A stretch of 64,000 bases of DNA from JADFOI01 sp965218935 (GCA_965218935.1 CBDCMH010000002.1:1-64000); one strand, 5' to 3'; positions 35,070 to 46,127 are shown, counted from the stretch's first letter. Notes: generated by a model from the sequence alone, not told the origin. Program-made: numbers and translations.

Positions 35070-36989
35070 ATGCATAAACACCCTATCTGGATCGCGGCTG
35101 TAGTGATCGCTGCAAGCATCCCTGGTGGCTTAGCCCAACAGACTGCCGAAACGGTTCTGTACAATGGCAAGATTCTGACGGTGGACTCGAACTTCACCAT
35201 TGCACAAGCCGTGGCGGTTCGCGGCAACCGGATTGCTGCTGTGGGCACGAACGATGAAGTGCTCGGGCTGGCCGGGCCGAACACGCTCAGGATTGATTTG
35301 AAGGGGAAGACGGTAACTCCCGGGCTGATCCATACACACATCCATTTGCAATCGATCGGTGGTTATGGCCGCTCACTGGGAACCGCGAAGAGCAGGCAAA
35401 TACCTCTAAGCGTGAGAGGAATGACAACCCCGGCCGAAGTCGTCCAGCAGATCCAGGACATTATCGCAGCCTTCAAGTTCCCGCCGGGCGAGTGGCTCTA
35501 TTTCGCCCCCAACTGGACGGGAAGTCAGGCTGACCTGATTTTTAACCAGATGAACGCGAAGGAACTGGACAAGGCCGCTCCCAACAATCCGGTCGTTATG
35601 AGGGTGGGGATATCGGTAAATAACATCAATATGAACAACTCACTGGCTCTTTCGGAGCTGTGGCGCAAGTACGGAAACTTCATTGAAAGGTACGGGCGCT
35701 ACTGGGCCGACGCATCCGGCGAGCCTACTGGCATTCTGGAGGCCCCGGCCAGCCAAATCGTTTGGGAGGATCAGGAGTTTGCGATATATCCCAAGCCCGA
35801 AGAAGCGGCCCCGTACTTCAGGAACCTTCTTGTCGAAAACTACTCGACCGTGGGTATCACGACGCTTTCGGGAGCTCTAAACACGGCCAATGTACAGGCC
35901 TATCAGTGGCTGGACGACCGAGAGCTGATGCCGCTCAGATACGGCTATGGGGCCATGGCGGGGTTTCAGCCAGGTGCGGACTTGAGTGACTTCCAGATGG
36001 GTGCCGGCACCGACAATGTCTTTATCACGTCAGTGACCTTGCGCGCGACCGACGGGGGGGGCGTTAGAAGGTGTATTACTCTAGAAAGAAACAATCAGGT
36101 AATATCCGACGCAACCCAGGAAACCCGCCAGGACTCGGGGGATATGAATGCAGTCGCGGCCGACTGGTGGCCGCGGGGACAGTGCAACCTGGATATTGAG
36201 TACAGCGGAAGCACCAGGGGAGCGCGTATTAGCGGCAACCGCATGCTGGAGTGGTACAGGGAGGTTGCCGCGATGGGTCTGCGAAACGGCAATGCTCACG
36301 CCGCCGGGCAGGCATCCATCAACACGGCAATCGCCGAGTGGGAGCGCATCGACGCGGCCAGGCCGGGAGCAGTCAAAGGCTGGGCCTTTGACCATTGCAC
36401 CATGGTTCCTCCCGACTCCATTCCACGGGCGGCAGAACTTGAACTGATGTTTAGCTGTAACATGGCGACTGCCATCGCCTCAAACCTGGAAAGAGGAGCC
36501 CGGTCGACGCTTGGGGCCTATGGAGAAGAAGTTCTCAACACCTATGGGGCCCCCATAGGGAGCATGCTCGAGGCCGGAATCAATGTCTCCAACGAAGGAT
36601 CGTGGAGCAACATTGAAATCATGATCCTGCGCGTTGACTCCGAAGGGAAGGTCTGGGGAGCCGATCAGCGTATAGATCGGCAAGCCGCCCTGAGGGTGGC
36701 CACCCAGAACGGGGCCAATTACATCCTGAAAGGGGATCAGCTCGGTTCGCTCGAGCCGGGAAAGTTTGCAGATCTGCTCATCCTAGATCGTGATTACATG
36801 GTCATTCCGGCAGAGGAGATTTCAGAAGTTCGACCGGTCATGACCATGAAAGGTGGCAAATTCATCTTTCTACACACCGACTTTTCCAATGAATACAACC
36901 TGAAGCCGATCGGTGCGGAAATCAGCACGCCCGAGGAATTGCGGGCGCGTCGCCCGACAGGAGAAGCAGCAGAGGGTCCTGGAGCTTAA
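35070..36989 (+). CDS. Exported amidohydrolase, YtcJ-like (amidohydrolase family 3)
   Basis: The start ATG 35070 is fixed by an AAGGAGG site. After a signal peptide (WIAAVVIAASIPGGLA) comes the amidohydrolase pattern: VLYNGKILTVDSNFTIAQAVAVRGNRIAAVG, the metal motif HTHIHLQ after GKTVTPG, GWAFDHCTMVPP, and the C-terminal GSLEPGKFADLLILDRDY. YtcJ-type enzymes hydrolyse C-N bonds in varied substrates; the substrate is not predictable. At 639 aa it is longer than usual. Confidence 0.9.
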   Translation: MHKHPIWIAAVVIAASIPGGLAQQTAETVLYNGKILTVDSNFTIAQAVAVRGNRIAAVGTNDEVLGLAGPNTLRIDLKGKTVTPGLIHTHIHLQSIGGYGRSLGTAKSRQIPLSVRGMTTPAEVVQQIQDIIAAFKFPPGEWLYFAPNWTGSQADLIFNQMNAKELDKAAPNNPVVMRVGISVNNINMNNSLALSELWRKYGNFIERYGRYWADASGEPTGILEAPASQIVWEDQEFAIYPKPEEAAPYFRNLLVENYSTVGITTLSGALNTANVQAYQWLDDRELMPLRYGYGAMAGFQPGADLSDFQMGAGTDNVFITSVTLRATDGGGVRRCITLERNNQVISDATQETRQDSGDMNAVAADWWPRGQCNLDIEYSGSTRGARISGNRMLEWYREVAAMGLRNGNAHAAGQASINTAIAEWERIDAARPGAVKGWAFDHCTMVPPDSIPRAAELELMFSCNMATAIASNLERGARSTLGAYGEEVLNTYGAPIGSMLEAGINVSNEGSWSNIEIMILRVDSEGKVWGADQRIDRQAALRVATQNGANYILKGDQLGSLEPGKFADLLILDRDYMVIPAEEISEVRPVMTMKGGKFIFLHTDFSNEYNLKPIGAEISTPEELRARRPTGEAAEGPGA

Positions 36990-37079
36990 GACAACGACCT
37001 GGGCTCACCTATCTGGGTCGTCTATATCCGGGTGAGCCTCATGATGAGTTTCCACCAAGTTTATACCCGTCTGATGCTT

Positions 37080-37850
37080 TCAGACATGTGGTTTGATGGT
37101 GAGCATCAGTTGCGGCAGCATGCGGGCCTCCAGAACATCGAGCTTGATCTCCTGGTAGCTGAGCCGATCGCAAGCGTAGGCCACAAACGAGCCGAGCATG
37201 CCCGCCGCCACGAACATGTTGGTGATCAAAAACTGAGGCGCTGAGACGGCTTGCCGCCCACAGTCCATCTCAGTAGGTATTCTTCCCTGGGGATGAGCGA
37301 TCTCCGGGTGGAACCGAGTGATCGGAACAGTCAAATCCTTCCCCTCTTGCCTGATGGCAATTTGTACGTTGCCGTAGGTACCCAGTTCCTTCGGGGGATT
37401 GACGGCCTCATTCCCTCCACTGATCAGGACCACATCGGAGAGCCTCTGGCAATGATCGGACACCAGCTTACGGGTCGGATGGTTGTCGCAGCACAAAAGT
37501 ATGAGATCTCCTTCACGAATGAGCTCTCCTACATTATCTTCTGACACATACTTGGGTACGGCCACCACAGCAACATTGCCTGAATCAAGAATACCAGCCG
37601 TCTCAGTGGCCTTGACCTCGGCCTTATTACCCAGTTCGTGAAATGCCATCCGCTGGGAATTGGAAGGCTCAAACTCATCTCCATCGATGAGAACCAATCT
37701 CACCTGTTGATTGAGACTGTTTAGAAGCATGGCCAAAAACTGCAGAACAATACAACCGACTCCGCCAAGACCTATGATCTTTATCCTGCTGTTATCGGCA
37801 AGACGAAAGACCAGCCCTTTGGGATCTGTATTACTTGCGTCCATTTCCAA
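37080..37850 (-). CDS. ThiF/E1-like adenylyltransferase (PRTRC-type)
   Basis: E1-like enzymes activate the C-terminus of a ubiquitin-like protein by adenylation. The Rossmann nucleotide motif IIGLGGVGC (about 25-33) and the Mg/ATP segment LIDGDEFEPSNSQRM (54-68) are present. Cys197 in EMDCGRQA may correspond to the thioester cysteine. The frame is intact over 256 aa, with ATG 37844 as the alternative start to TTG 37850. It overlaps the JAB-like gene upstream by about 14-20 bases, so it belongs to the E2-JAB-E1 cassette, whose other two genes are frameshifted. Confidence 0.85.
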   Translation of the reverse strand: MEMDASNTDPKGLVFRLADNSRIKIIGLGGVGCIVLQFLAMLLNSLNQQVRLVLIDGDEFEPSNSQRMAFHELGNKAEVKATETAGILDSGNVAVVAVPKYVSEDNVGELIREGDLILLCCDNHPTRKLVSDHCQRLSDVVLISGGNEAVNPPKELGTYGNVQIAIRQEGKDLTVPITRFHPEIAHPQGRIPTEMDCGRQAVSAPQFLITNMFVAAGMLGSFVAYACDRLSYQEIKLDVLEARMLPQLMLTIKPHV

Positions 37851-38568
37851 CTCCGCTCATCACATAGCGATGGTTTATCGTAGAACGTGATCGTTCCACT
37901 TTGACCTTGACTCTTTTGAGCCACCTTTGAGGCACCTTTTTCCAGCGTTTTCGATAACCCTTGAAGAGTCCCTTAAAGTCCATGCGGAAGCGCACCCCAT
38001 CGACGATGAATTCAAGGTGGAAGCGAGGGGGTTCCCTGTGGATACGACCCACTACACCATGAAATCCATCCCTGTAGTGTTCGTCCTGTTTGTCGGTGTG
38101 GAAGAGGAGTACGCGTCCCCGCTAGCGTGGCAATGAATGTCGCCCACCAGGAGTGCCCCTGGTGGTAGTGAAAGAGGAATCTTGTAGCGAACATCCAGAG
38201 CGGAGCGCAGGCCGCTCGCTGACTCAAATACCGTCGCCTCCTGCTCGGGTACGAAGATTCGGCAACGCCGCTGTTGCTGATTCCACAAAAGGAGAACGAT
38301 GGCCTCGGAGCCGTGCAGCTGGAAGACTCTACCGAAAAATCCCACGATTCTCTCCAGGGTGTGCCTCTCCACCTTGGGCAAGTCAAGCCTGCACCCCGAT
38401 TCGTGCTCGACAAGCCATTGCGGCGCTCGTGCAGCGCAAACATCGCTCCGGAAGAACCGATGGTTTCGACAAAAGAACAGGCCATTTCTAGCCAGGAAGT
38501 AGTACTCCCGGATCTGTGGGACGAGGCGTATCCCTCTCGGTCTTCAGATATAGAGGAATTTCAGGCAT
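37831..38568 (-). pseudogene. JAB/MPN-type deubiquitinase-like gene (PRTRC A-like), frameshifted twice
   Basis: Joined across frames, this gives MPEIPLYLKTERD, then EYYFLARNGLFFCRNHRFF, VGFFGRVFQLHGSEAIVLLLW, and the JAMM segment GDIHCHASGDAYSSST. It then continues in another frame as DKQDEHYRDGFHGVVGRIHREPPRFHLEF and a basic tail. One shift lies near 38490; a second, near 38100, falls between the metal-binding HxH and Asp of the JAMM motif (HxH-x10-D if two bases were removed). JAMM proteases cleave ubiquitin-like proteins. It overlaps the E2-like gene by 8 bases and the E1-like gene downstream. Confidence 0.75.
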
Positions 38569-39200
38569 GAGTAGCTCCTGGTTTTCTTCCCCCCTTGGCT
38601 TTTAACTGGAAGTTCATCAAACGATGAGCCAACGGCATGTCGTTTCTCTTCAACGGTCCCCCTCTCAAGTACCGTCTTGATGTTGGGTTGAAACCCTCCT
38701 CGAAAATACACTCAACAACTTCTCGAAAGGTCAGGGGAACCGGCGTCCAGGGGACAGAGAGGGCGAAACGGGGATCCTTTTTTGTCGCTCGCTCCCACCT
38801 TTTTACGGGATACAGGTCGCGGTGGACGCCTTTGGAAAGGGTATACCAGCTGGCACCTTCATTTTGCTCGCTGGACAGATTAAAGCCCCCATCCCAGAGG
38901 TGGTGCAGCAGGAGGTCCAGGTGCTGTGTCCAGTCTGATTGTGGAGGGCATTCGAGATAGTTCGTACAAATCCAGGGTCTTTTGCCTTCTTGGTGTCTCG
39001 ACCCGAGAGACGTTCAACAATGCCGGGTATAAGAGCTGGTCGGTCTCACAACAGAAAGAGTGATTTCGAAAATACAATTCGTTGTTGTGGGTCAGATAGA
39101 GCTTTTCCCCTCGCTGATGGAAGAAGGCGAAGACAAGAGTGTAGTCCATGAGGTCCACACCAGAACCAGCAAGAAGAGCGTACACGTGGGCTTTGGGCAT
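38561..39200 (-). pseudogene. Prokaryotic E2-like conjugating enzyme gene (PRTRC B-like), frameshifted
   Basis: The first part (from 39200) reads AHVYALLAGSGVDLMDYTLVF, HQRGEKLYLTHNNELYF and LLYPALLNVSR. After a one-base shift near 38995 it continues HQEGKRPWICTNYLECPPQSDW, LLLHHLWDGGFNLSSEQNEG, a long WYTLSKGV-containing region and a Lys/Gly-rich end. The Cys in PWICTN is the probable E2 active-site cysteine. E2-like proteins pass the activated ubiquitin-like protein to targets. It overlaps the JAB-like gene by 8 bases, and its start abuts a foreign gene fragment. Confidence 0.7.
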
Positions 39201-39857
39201 GGAGAAACCGTCCAGAAGAGCGCCTGGCATTTGGGATCACGACTCAAAAACGAGACTCAGCTGCCGGAAGAACTGGTTTTGCATGCCCTCAGCACCGGAG
39301 TCGATGTCAAGCACCCCTCGGGAGCACCGGTCAGTTTCTTTTCCTTCTTTGGTGAGATGAAGGCCCGTTTAAAGCTGATCGGACTTTTTGCCGAAGCCTA
39401 TGTGGAGGAGGAAGACTATGAGGAGTTCAAGAAAAAGGCCTGGATGAGAGAAGCCTTTCAGCAAGGCATGGCAACCGACATCGTGATTACCTCCCTGGCC
39501 TCAGCGAAGGACGTGCACAGTCTATTTCGCCAGTTCATAAAGGAGTCCGAACCCAAAGATCTGGAATACCTGCGCAGTGTGGGTTGGCTGGGCGACATCA
39601 TGTGGAGAACCTATTCGGAGACTGCACCCATCGTCACGGGAACCCGTGGCCGGGCAGTAACCATCTTTGAGCTGAGCGATCTTGTCGACCTGGCCCAACA
39701 GGATGACAAACACGTCATTCTCATTGCCGGACCCTGCAGCAATTGTGGGAGGGTGAGAACCGATGCTCTGCTTCCTCTTTTAAGGGAACCCAGCCTGCGA
39801 GTCTGCAATCACATCGTGACCGACTCAAAGACCGCCACAGAACTTCTCAAGGCCTGA
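39201..39857 (+). pseudogene. SorC-type sugar-binding domain fragment, 5'-truncated
   Basis: The plus-strand frame encodes a SorC/DeoR-C-like effector domain: GETVQKSAWHLGSRL, LPEELVLHALSTGVDV, VGWLGDIMW, AVTIFELSDLVDLA, VILIAGPCSNCGRVRTDALL and NHIVTDSKTATELL. Its helix-turn-helix part is missing: upstream of about 39200 the frame merely runs antisense through the E2-like gene. A rearrangement therefore fused the two loci head to head. The function is lost or altered. Confidence 0.65.
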
Positions 39858-39929
39858 GGCTGTAGGCGAAAGAAGCTCGAATGCCAGTGCCCTATTTTAT
39901 CGACTCACCTACCTCTTCGACTTTTGCTT

Positions 39930-41620
39930 CTACTGGCTAGCTTTCTCGATCTTGGCCCAGGTGTCCCGTAAGGTGACGGTGCTATTGAAGACCAGTGCTT
40001 CCGGGGTGGAATCCACCGAATCGACACAGAAATAGCCCTGTCTCTCAAACTGGTATCGAGTTTCCGGCTCTGCACCTTTTAGACTGGGCTCAACCCGGCA
40101 GGAAGTGAGGGTCACCAGGGAATCGGGGTTCAGTGCTTCGCGAAAATCAGCCCCTCCCTCTTCCGGGTTCTCCTTCAAGAAGAGGCGATCGTAGAGGCGG
40201 ACTTCGGCCTCAAGCGAGTGGGCCGCCGAAACCCAGTGGATGGTTGCCTTGACCTTGCGTCCATCCGGAGAGGAGCCTCCTTTTGTGGCCGGATCATAGG
40301 TACAGCGCAATTCCACCACTTCGCCCGTCTTCTCATCTTTCACCACATCCACGCACTTCATGAAATAGGCGTATCGCAGCCGCACCTCACGACCGGGAGC
40401 CAGACGGTAAACTTGTTGGGCGGATCCTCCCGAAAGTCCTCCTGCTCGATATAGAGAACGCGCGAGAAAGGGACTTTGCGCGAGCCTGCCGCAGGGTCTT
40501 CCGGATTGTTCACCGCATCCAACTCTTCTTCCTGATCCTCAGGATAGTTTTCGATCACCACCCGAAGGGGTCGCAACACCGCCATGACGCGGGGAGAGTG
40601 TCGATTCAAATCTTCCCGCAGGTGGTGCTCCAGCAGAGCCACGCTGACCACGGTGTCTCTTTTGGCCACACCCACCTGAGCACAGAAGTTGCGGATGGCC
40701 TCCGGCGTGTAGCCACGTCGCCGCAGCCCGCTGAGCGTCGGCATCCTGGGATCGTCCCATCCGGACACATGAGCTTCCTTCACCAATTCCAGAAGCTTCC
40801 GCTTGCTCAGCACCGTGTAGCTGATATTGAGGCGTGCGAACTCGATCTGCTGGGGATGGCAGTCAAGGTTCAGTTCATCCAGCACCCAGTCATAGAGGGG
40901 CCTGTGATCCTCAAATTCGAGCGTACAAAGAGAATGGGTGATTCCCTCCAGGGAGTCGGAAAGAGAATGGGCATAGTCGTACATCGGATAAATCAACCAC
41001 TTCTCGCCGGTCCGGTGATGAGGCACCTTGCGTATGCGGTACAGAGTGGGATCTCTCATATTGAGATTGGGAGAGGCCATGTCAATCCTTGCCCGAAGCA
41101 CGTGAGAGCCCTCCTCGAACTCTCCTACCCGCATCCCTTCGAACAGCTTCAAGCTCTCCTCGACCGATCGCGTCCGGTAGGGACTGTCCTTGCCCGGCTC
41201 GTTCAGGGTCCCCCGGTACTTCCGAATGTCCTCTGCGCTCAAACTGCAAACGTAGGCCTTGCCCTCCTGGATGAGCTGCACTGCATACTGATATAGCTGG
41301 TCAAAATAGTCCGATGCATAAAAGAGCCGATCCTCCCAATCGAATCCCAGCCATCGGACGTCTTCTTTGATGGATTCTTCGTACTCGGCCTCCTCCTTGA
41401 TCGGATTGGTATCATCGAAACGCAGATTGCAAACACCTCCTTCGTTCTCGGCGGCGATACCAAAATTGAGGCACATCGATTTGGCGTGCCCGATATGCAG
41501 ATAACCGTTGGGCTCAGGTGGAAATCGGGTCACAACTTGACCCTGGTGTTTACGGGTCTTCAGATCTTCTGCGACTCTCGCCCGAATGAAATCCAGGGAG
41601 GGGGGGGATGGATCACTCAC
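39930..41620 (-). CDS. glnS: Glutaminyl-tRNA synthetase, one apparent frameshift
   Basis: GlnRS attaches glutamine to tRNA-Gln. The N-terminal frame carries PPEPNGYLHIGHAK, DDTNP, and the KMSKS-like VLSKRKLLELV. The C-terminal anticodon-binding part continues in another frame (RLRYAYFMKCVDVV, ELRCTYDPATKGG). The break is near 40420: adding one T to the TTT run gives NKFYRLAPGREVRL, a perfect family match, so a sequencing error or recent mutation is likely. The GTG start overlaps the RND gene stop by 4 bases. Confidence 0.9.
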
Positions 41621-44600
41621 AAGGTTTGGCCCATCGCAGGTTCCACAGCAGGGTCAAGTTCTTCCTGGCGACGACCGAACCTCACTCTCTCCATGGTCAA
41701 AAAGAGGGTGGGGACCAGGAACAGGGTAATCAAGGTGGAGGAAATCAAACCCCCGATGAGAACCCGGGCCATGGGGGACTGTAACTCTGATCCTTCACCG
41801 AGTCCCAAAGCCATGGGCGTCAGTCCCAAAACAGTGGTCAGTGTGGTCATCAAGATGGGGCGCAATCGCCGGCGCCCCCCATCACCAGTGAATCGACCAG
41901 AGAGAATCCGTGGTCTCGCTGCAGCTGCAGGATATAATCCACCATGACAATGGCATTATTGACGGCGATTCCCACCAGCATGATCACTCCCACGAAAGCC
42001 TGCATATTAAAGGTCGTATCGGTCAGAAAGAGGGCCAAGACAACTCCGATTGAGGCCAGAGGCAAGGAGAACATGATCAGGAAGGGATACCTGAAGGACT
42101 CAAACTGGGCGGCCATGACCAGGTAGACCAGGACCACGGCCAAGAAGAAGCTGAGTTGCAGGTAAAAGAAGGCTTCCTGCTGTTCTTCCCATTCTCCTGA
42201 AAAAACGATAGCCAGGTCAGGCGGAACATCCAGAGAGCTGAGCTCTCCCTGCAGCTCCCCCACGATGGACCCCATGTCACGGGTTCCTGAAAGGTTGGCC
42301 GAAACCGTGACGACTCTCTGTTGATCCTTGCGCTCGATGGACAGAGGACCTTCAGTGCGTTCGAACCGGACAAGAGATTGAAGCGGGACCACCAGACCAC
42401 CGGGCGTCTGGATGGGAATGGCCGACACATCTTCACCGCTCAGCCGGTCTGCCTCCTGGTACCGGACCAGGATCTCATATTCCTCGCCTCCTTCCCGGAA
42501 GTAAGTGGCGGTCGTGCCCCCCACACTGGTCTCGATGGTGGTGGCAATATCCGACACCGAGAGGCCCATGCTTGAAGCCTTGTCCCGGTCGATGATGATT
42601 TGGCTCTCGGGCCGTCCCGCACTTCGACTGATACGGGCATCGGAAACCCCTTCAATGGACTCCATCAACCTCTTGATCCGAACCGCCAGGGCTGAACTCT
42701 GGATGATGTCATAGCCCCGAAGGTCCAGGGAGAGGCGGTCTCCGCCACCCTGACCCATTCGCATCATGCGGCCGCCACCCCCGGCACGGATGCGTGAAAT
42801 CACACCGGGCAACCTCCCGAAATCCGGCTGCAGGGCACGTGCAATTTCCTGACTGCCCCTCATACGTTCCGCCTGAGGAACCAGACTCAGATTGATTGCT
42901 GCGGCGCTGGAACCGCCACTTCGCCACCCACCGGCTGAGCCCACTTCCACCATGACGTTTCGCGCTTCCGGCACCCGCTCTTGAATAATCTCTTCCGCAC
43001 GCAGAGCCATCTGATCAGTCACCTCCAGGCGGGTTCCCCGGGCCAACTCCAAATCAATGCGAACGTCCCCTTCATCCGTCTGGGGTTCCAACTCGACTCC
43101 AATAAATGGCAGGAGCAAGGAGCTCGAGAGCAGCACCACCAGGGTGGCGAAAATAATCAGCCCCGGATGTCTCAGGGACCACCCAACGCCCTTGGCGTAG
43201 GTTTTATCGAGAGCTTCCAACCCCAGAGCCATTCTGTGAACCAGTCCATACAACAGACTGCTGGGGTCGGGTTCCCGGACACGGACAAAGCGACTGGAAA
43301 GAAGGGGAACCAGCGTCAGTGACACCAGCAAGGAACTGAACAGCGAAAAGGACACCACCCAGGCCAGTTGCTGAAACATGATACCCGCCACACCACTCAT
43401 AAAGATCACCGGCAGGAACACGACGATGGTTGTCAACGTGGAAGCGGTGATGGCCAGAGCCACCTCTCGGGTGCCTTTGCGGGCCGCTTCCTTTCTCTCC
43501 ATGCCCTCCTGCCGATGGCGAAAGATGTTTTCCAGGACCACGATGGCATTATCGACGAGCACACCCACTCCTAAGGCCAGTCCCCCGAAAGTGACAATGT
43601 TTAGGGTGAAACCGTAGAAATACATCAGACCGAAGGTAGCGACCACTGAAATGGGGATGGAAATAGCCACTACCAGTGTGCTCCGAAAATTGCGCAGGAA
43701 GAGCAGGAGGATAAAAACCGCCAGGATGGAACCATAAAGGGCGGCATTCCTCACATTGGCCACTGCACTCTCAATAAATGTCGAGGTGTCTATGATGGAG
43801 CTGACATGAATCTGCGGAAAATCCTGGTTGATTCTGTCGATCTCCTTCTGGACTTCCTTGGCCACATCCACCGTATTGGCTCCCGACTGCTTCCAGACAC
43901 CCATTCGAAGTCCAGGTTTGCCGTTGACTCGAACCAGATTTCGAATTTCCTGATGACTGTCTTCAACTTCGGCGATGTCTTCGATGTAGAGCGGGCTTCC
44001 CCCTCGTCGTGTCACCATGGTGCGCCGGATCTCGTCCAGAGAGACATATTCTCCCTGGGTGCGCATCAACACTTCAAAGTCGCCTTCCTCGACCTGCCCC
44101 ACCGGCTCATTCACGTTTTCACGGCGCAAGGCCGCCATTACCTGATTGGGATTAATGCGAAGGGCATGCATTTTGGAGCGGTCCAGATTGACGTGGATCT
44201 CACGCGATAATCCGCCCCATATATCGGCCTGAGCTACCCCGTCAATCCGTTCAAACCGATACTGAAGCTGCCTGTCGGTGAACTCTCTCAGTTCTCGGGG
44301 ATCCATCTCTCCGGAGACACCCATGAACATGATGGGGAACTGACTCACATCAAACTTGAATACGGTAGGTGTGCCGGCATCTTCGGGAAACCCACCACGG
44401 ACCCGATCCAGCCTTGCCCGAACCTCGTCACTAGCGGCAGCCAGGTCCGTGCCCCAGGCAAAGGAGAGTCGAAGCCGACTGCTCCCCTCCGAGGAGGTGG
44501 AAGTCATCTCCTCCAATCCCGGCGTAGAGGCAAGTGTCCGTTCCAGTGGAATGCTGACCAATTCCTCCATCTCCTCAGGTCCAACCCCTGCATAACTAAC

Positions 44601-44744
44601 CTGAACCGAAAGAGTGAGGAAAGATACATCCGGCATCAAATCCACCGGGAGTTGCATGAATGAGATCGCACCCAGGAGGGTAACGATCAAAAACACTACG
44701 GTGATGAACACGGGACGGCGAATGGCTAATGCAGTAAGGTTCAT
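41617..44744 (-). CDS. RND-family efflux transporter, one apparent frameshift
   Basis: Inner-membrane RND pumps drive drug or metal export with the proton gradient. Visible are the N-terminal helix (IRRPVFITVVFLIVTLLGAISF), LPVDLMPDVSFL, GLALGVGVLVDNAIVVLENIFRH with the conserved Asp pair, and the second half (VYLVMAAQFESFRYP, VGVIMLVGIAVNNAIVMVDYI). The last 80 codons (RPILMTTLTTVLGLTPMALGLG) lie in another frame. One extra G in the six-G run near 41877 restores GGRRRLRPILM. It overlaps the adaptor gene by 4 bases. Confidence 0.9.
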
Positions 44745-45949
44745 TCTGTCCTCACCCGGTCTCCTTCGTTCAAGTTCTGAGCACCTGCACTTACAACTTC
44801 CACGCCCTCTTCCAACCCAACCAACACTTCCACCACGTCTCCCTTAATCTGACCAATCCCGATGGGCTGAAAAACGGTGACCATGTCCTCGGTAAGCACA
44901 TACACGCCTTTTTGGATCCCCCGTGTCAGCAAGGCAGAGCGGGGGATACTGAGAGCATCTCGGGTCATTCTGGCGTCAATCTTCACACGGGCAAACATTC
45001 CCGGCTTCAAGGCCTGGTTGGGATTGGCAATTTCAATTTCCACGTCGGCACTCCGGGTTTCCGGGTTCAGGAAGGGAGTGATGCGGGTAACGGTGCCCTG
45101 ATAGACCTGGTCCGGGTAGGCATCAACGACGATCTCATCCGGCAGGCCTACTCGAACCCTCTGAATCGCGCTCTCAACCACAGGCACGACGGTTTTGACT
45201 CGATTCACATTCAACACGGTGAGGATCGAGACGCTGGGACTCACCAGAGCTCCCGGATCCAGGTGGCGAGTACCGACAAATCCGTCCAAGGGGGAATAAA
45301 TTCGGGTTTGCTCCTGTTGAATGTCCAGTTCGTGCAAAGAAGCCTCGGCCTGCTGCACTTGAGCCTTCGCCAACTCCCGTTGGGCCTCGGCCACGCTCAA
45401 ACGGCCTTCCAGATCCTCCAGCTCCTGGGTTGAAATCAGGGCCTGTTCGTGAAGATCCTGATACCGCTTCACTTGGAGGAGCAGGTTTTTGTAGGTGGCC
45501 TCTTCCCGGTTGACCCCGGCCCGCGCCACTGCAATAGCCGCCTCGGCACGGAGAATCTGTTGCTGCAAGTCGACATCGTCCACTACCGCCAGCAGCTTTC
45601 CTTCTCGCACCGCCTCTCCACGGTTGACCAAAACCTGCTGCAGACGACCACTGATCCGAGACATCACCTCCACCTCAGCCTGGGGTCTCAATCCCCCCAG
45701 AACCTCGAGCGTGGTCTCAAATCGATGGGGTTCAACCTGGGCGGTGTTGACCAGCAAGGTGGGTCCACCTCCTCCAAAAGGCCTGCCACCACCAGGGGGC
45801 CCGCCCCCTGCAGAGGGTCTGCCACCTGCCGCCACCTCTCCCCCGGAAAGCTCCTGGTAGAGTCGGAGGCCCAGTGCCGACAAGAACGTTCCTACAACGA
45901 TGATCAACAGAGCCTTTTTCAAACGAAGCACCTCATTCCAGCGCACCAA
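44741..45949 (-). CDS. RND efflux periplasmic adaptor (membrane fusion protein)
   Basis: The 402-aa protein has an N-terminal membrane anchor, a Gly/Pro-rich linker (residues about 35-65), lipoyl halves (EVMSRISGRLQQVLVNRGEAVREG, IYSPLDGFVGTRHLDPGALVS), a helical hairpin between them, a beta-barrel (VEIEIANPNQALKPGMFARVKI) and a C-terminal membrane-proximal domain. It bridges the RND pump to an outer-membrane channel; no TolC-like gene is adjacent. The start is TTG 45949 or GTG 45946. Confidence 0.9.
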   Translation of the reverse strand: MVRWNEVLRLKKALLIIVVGTFLSALGLRLYQELSGGEVAAGGRPSAGGGPPGGGRPFGGGGPTLLVNTAQVEPHRFETTLEVLGGLRPQAEVEVMSRISGRLQQVLVNRGEAVREGKLLAVVDDVDLQQQILRAEAAIAVARAGVNREEATYKNLLLQVKRYQDLHEQALISTQELEDLEGRLSVAEAQRELAKAQVQQAEASLHELDIQQEQTRIYSPLDGFVGTRHLDPGALVSPSVSILTVLNVNRVKTVVPVVESAIQRVRVGLPDEIVVDAYPDQVYQGTVTRITPFLNPETRSADVEIEIANPNQALKPGMFARVKIDARMTRDALSIPRSALLTRGIQKGVYVLTEDMVTVFQPIGIGQIKGDVVEVLVGLEEGVEVVSAGAQNLNEGDRVRTE

Positions 45950-46047
45950 TCGCAGATTAGTCAGTAATGCCCTTAAATAATACGCTCAAAACGAACCAAT
46001 GTTCCAGGGTTATCGAGGCTGGTGAAAGAAACGGGGGGATAGCCGAC

Positions 46048-46092
46048 GGGTTCTTTCTTTCTCCTTCTTTCTATTTTCTTTTTTCTACGAAA
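46048..46092. repeat. Pyrimidine-rich tract
   Basis: A run of ttctttctttctcc-type sequence ending in ctattttcttttttc resembles a second tract near 63745-63790. It lies between the adaptor gene and the TPR gene. Confidence 0.4.
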
Positions 46093-46127
46093 GCAGTGAG
46101 TTCCGAACGAACCGTCTCAAAAGATCC

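Noticed and set aside
37080..39200. Interpretation of the E1-like gene as thiamine or molybdopterin ThiF/MoeB
   Set aside because: Its overlap with E2-like and JAB-like genes and the absence of thiamine or molybdopterin genes nearby argue for a ubiquitin-like system.
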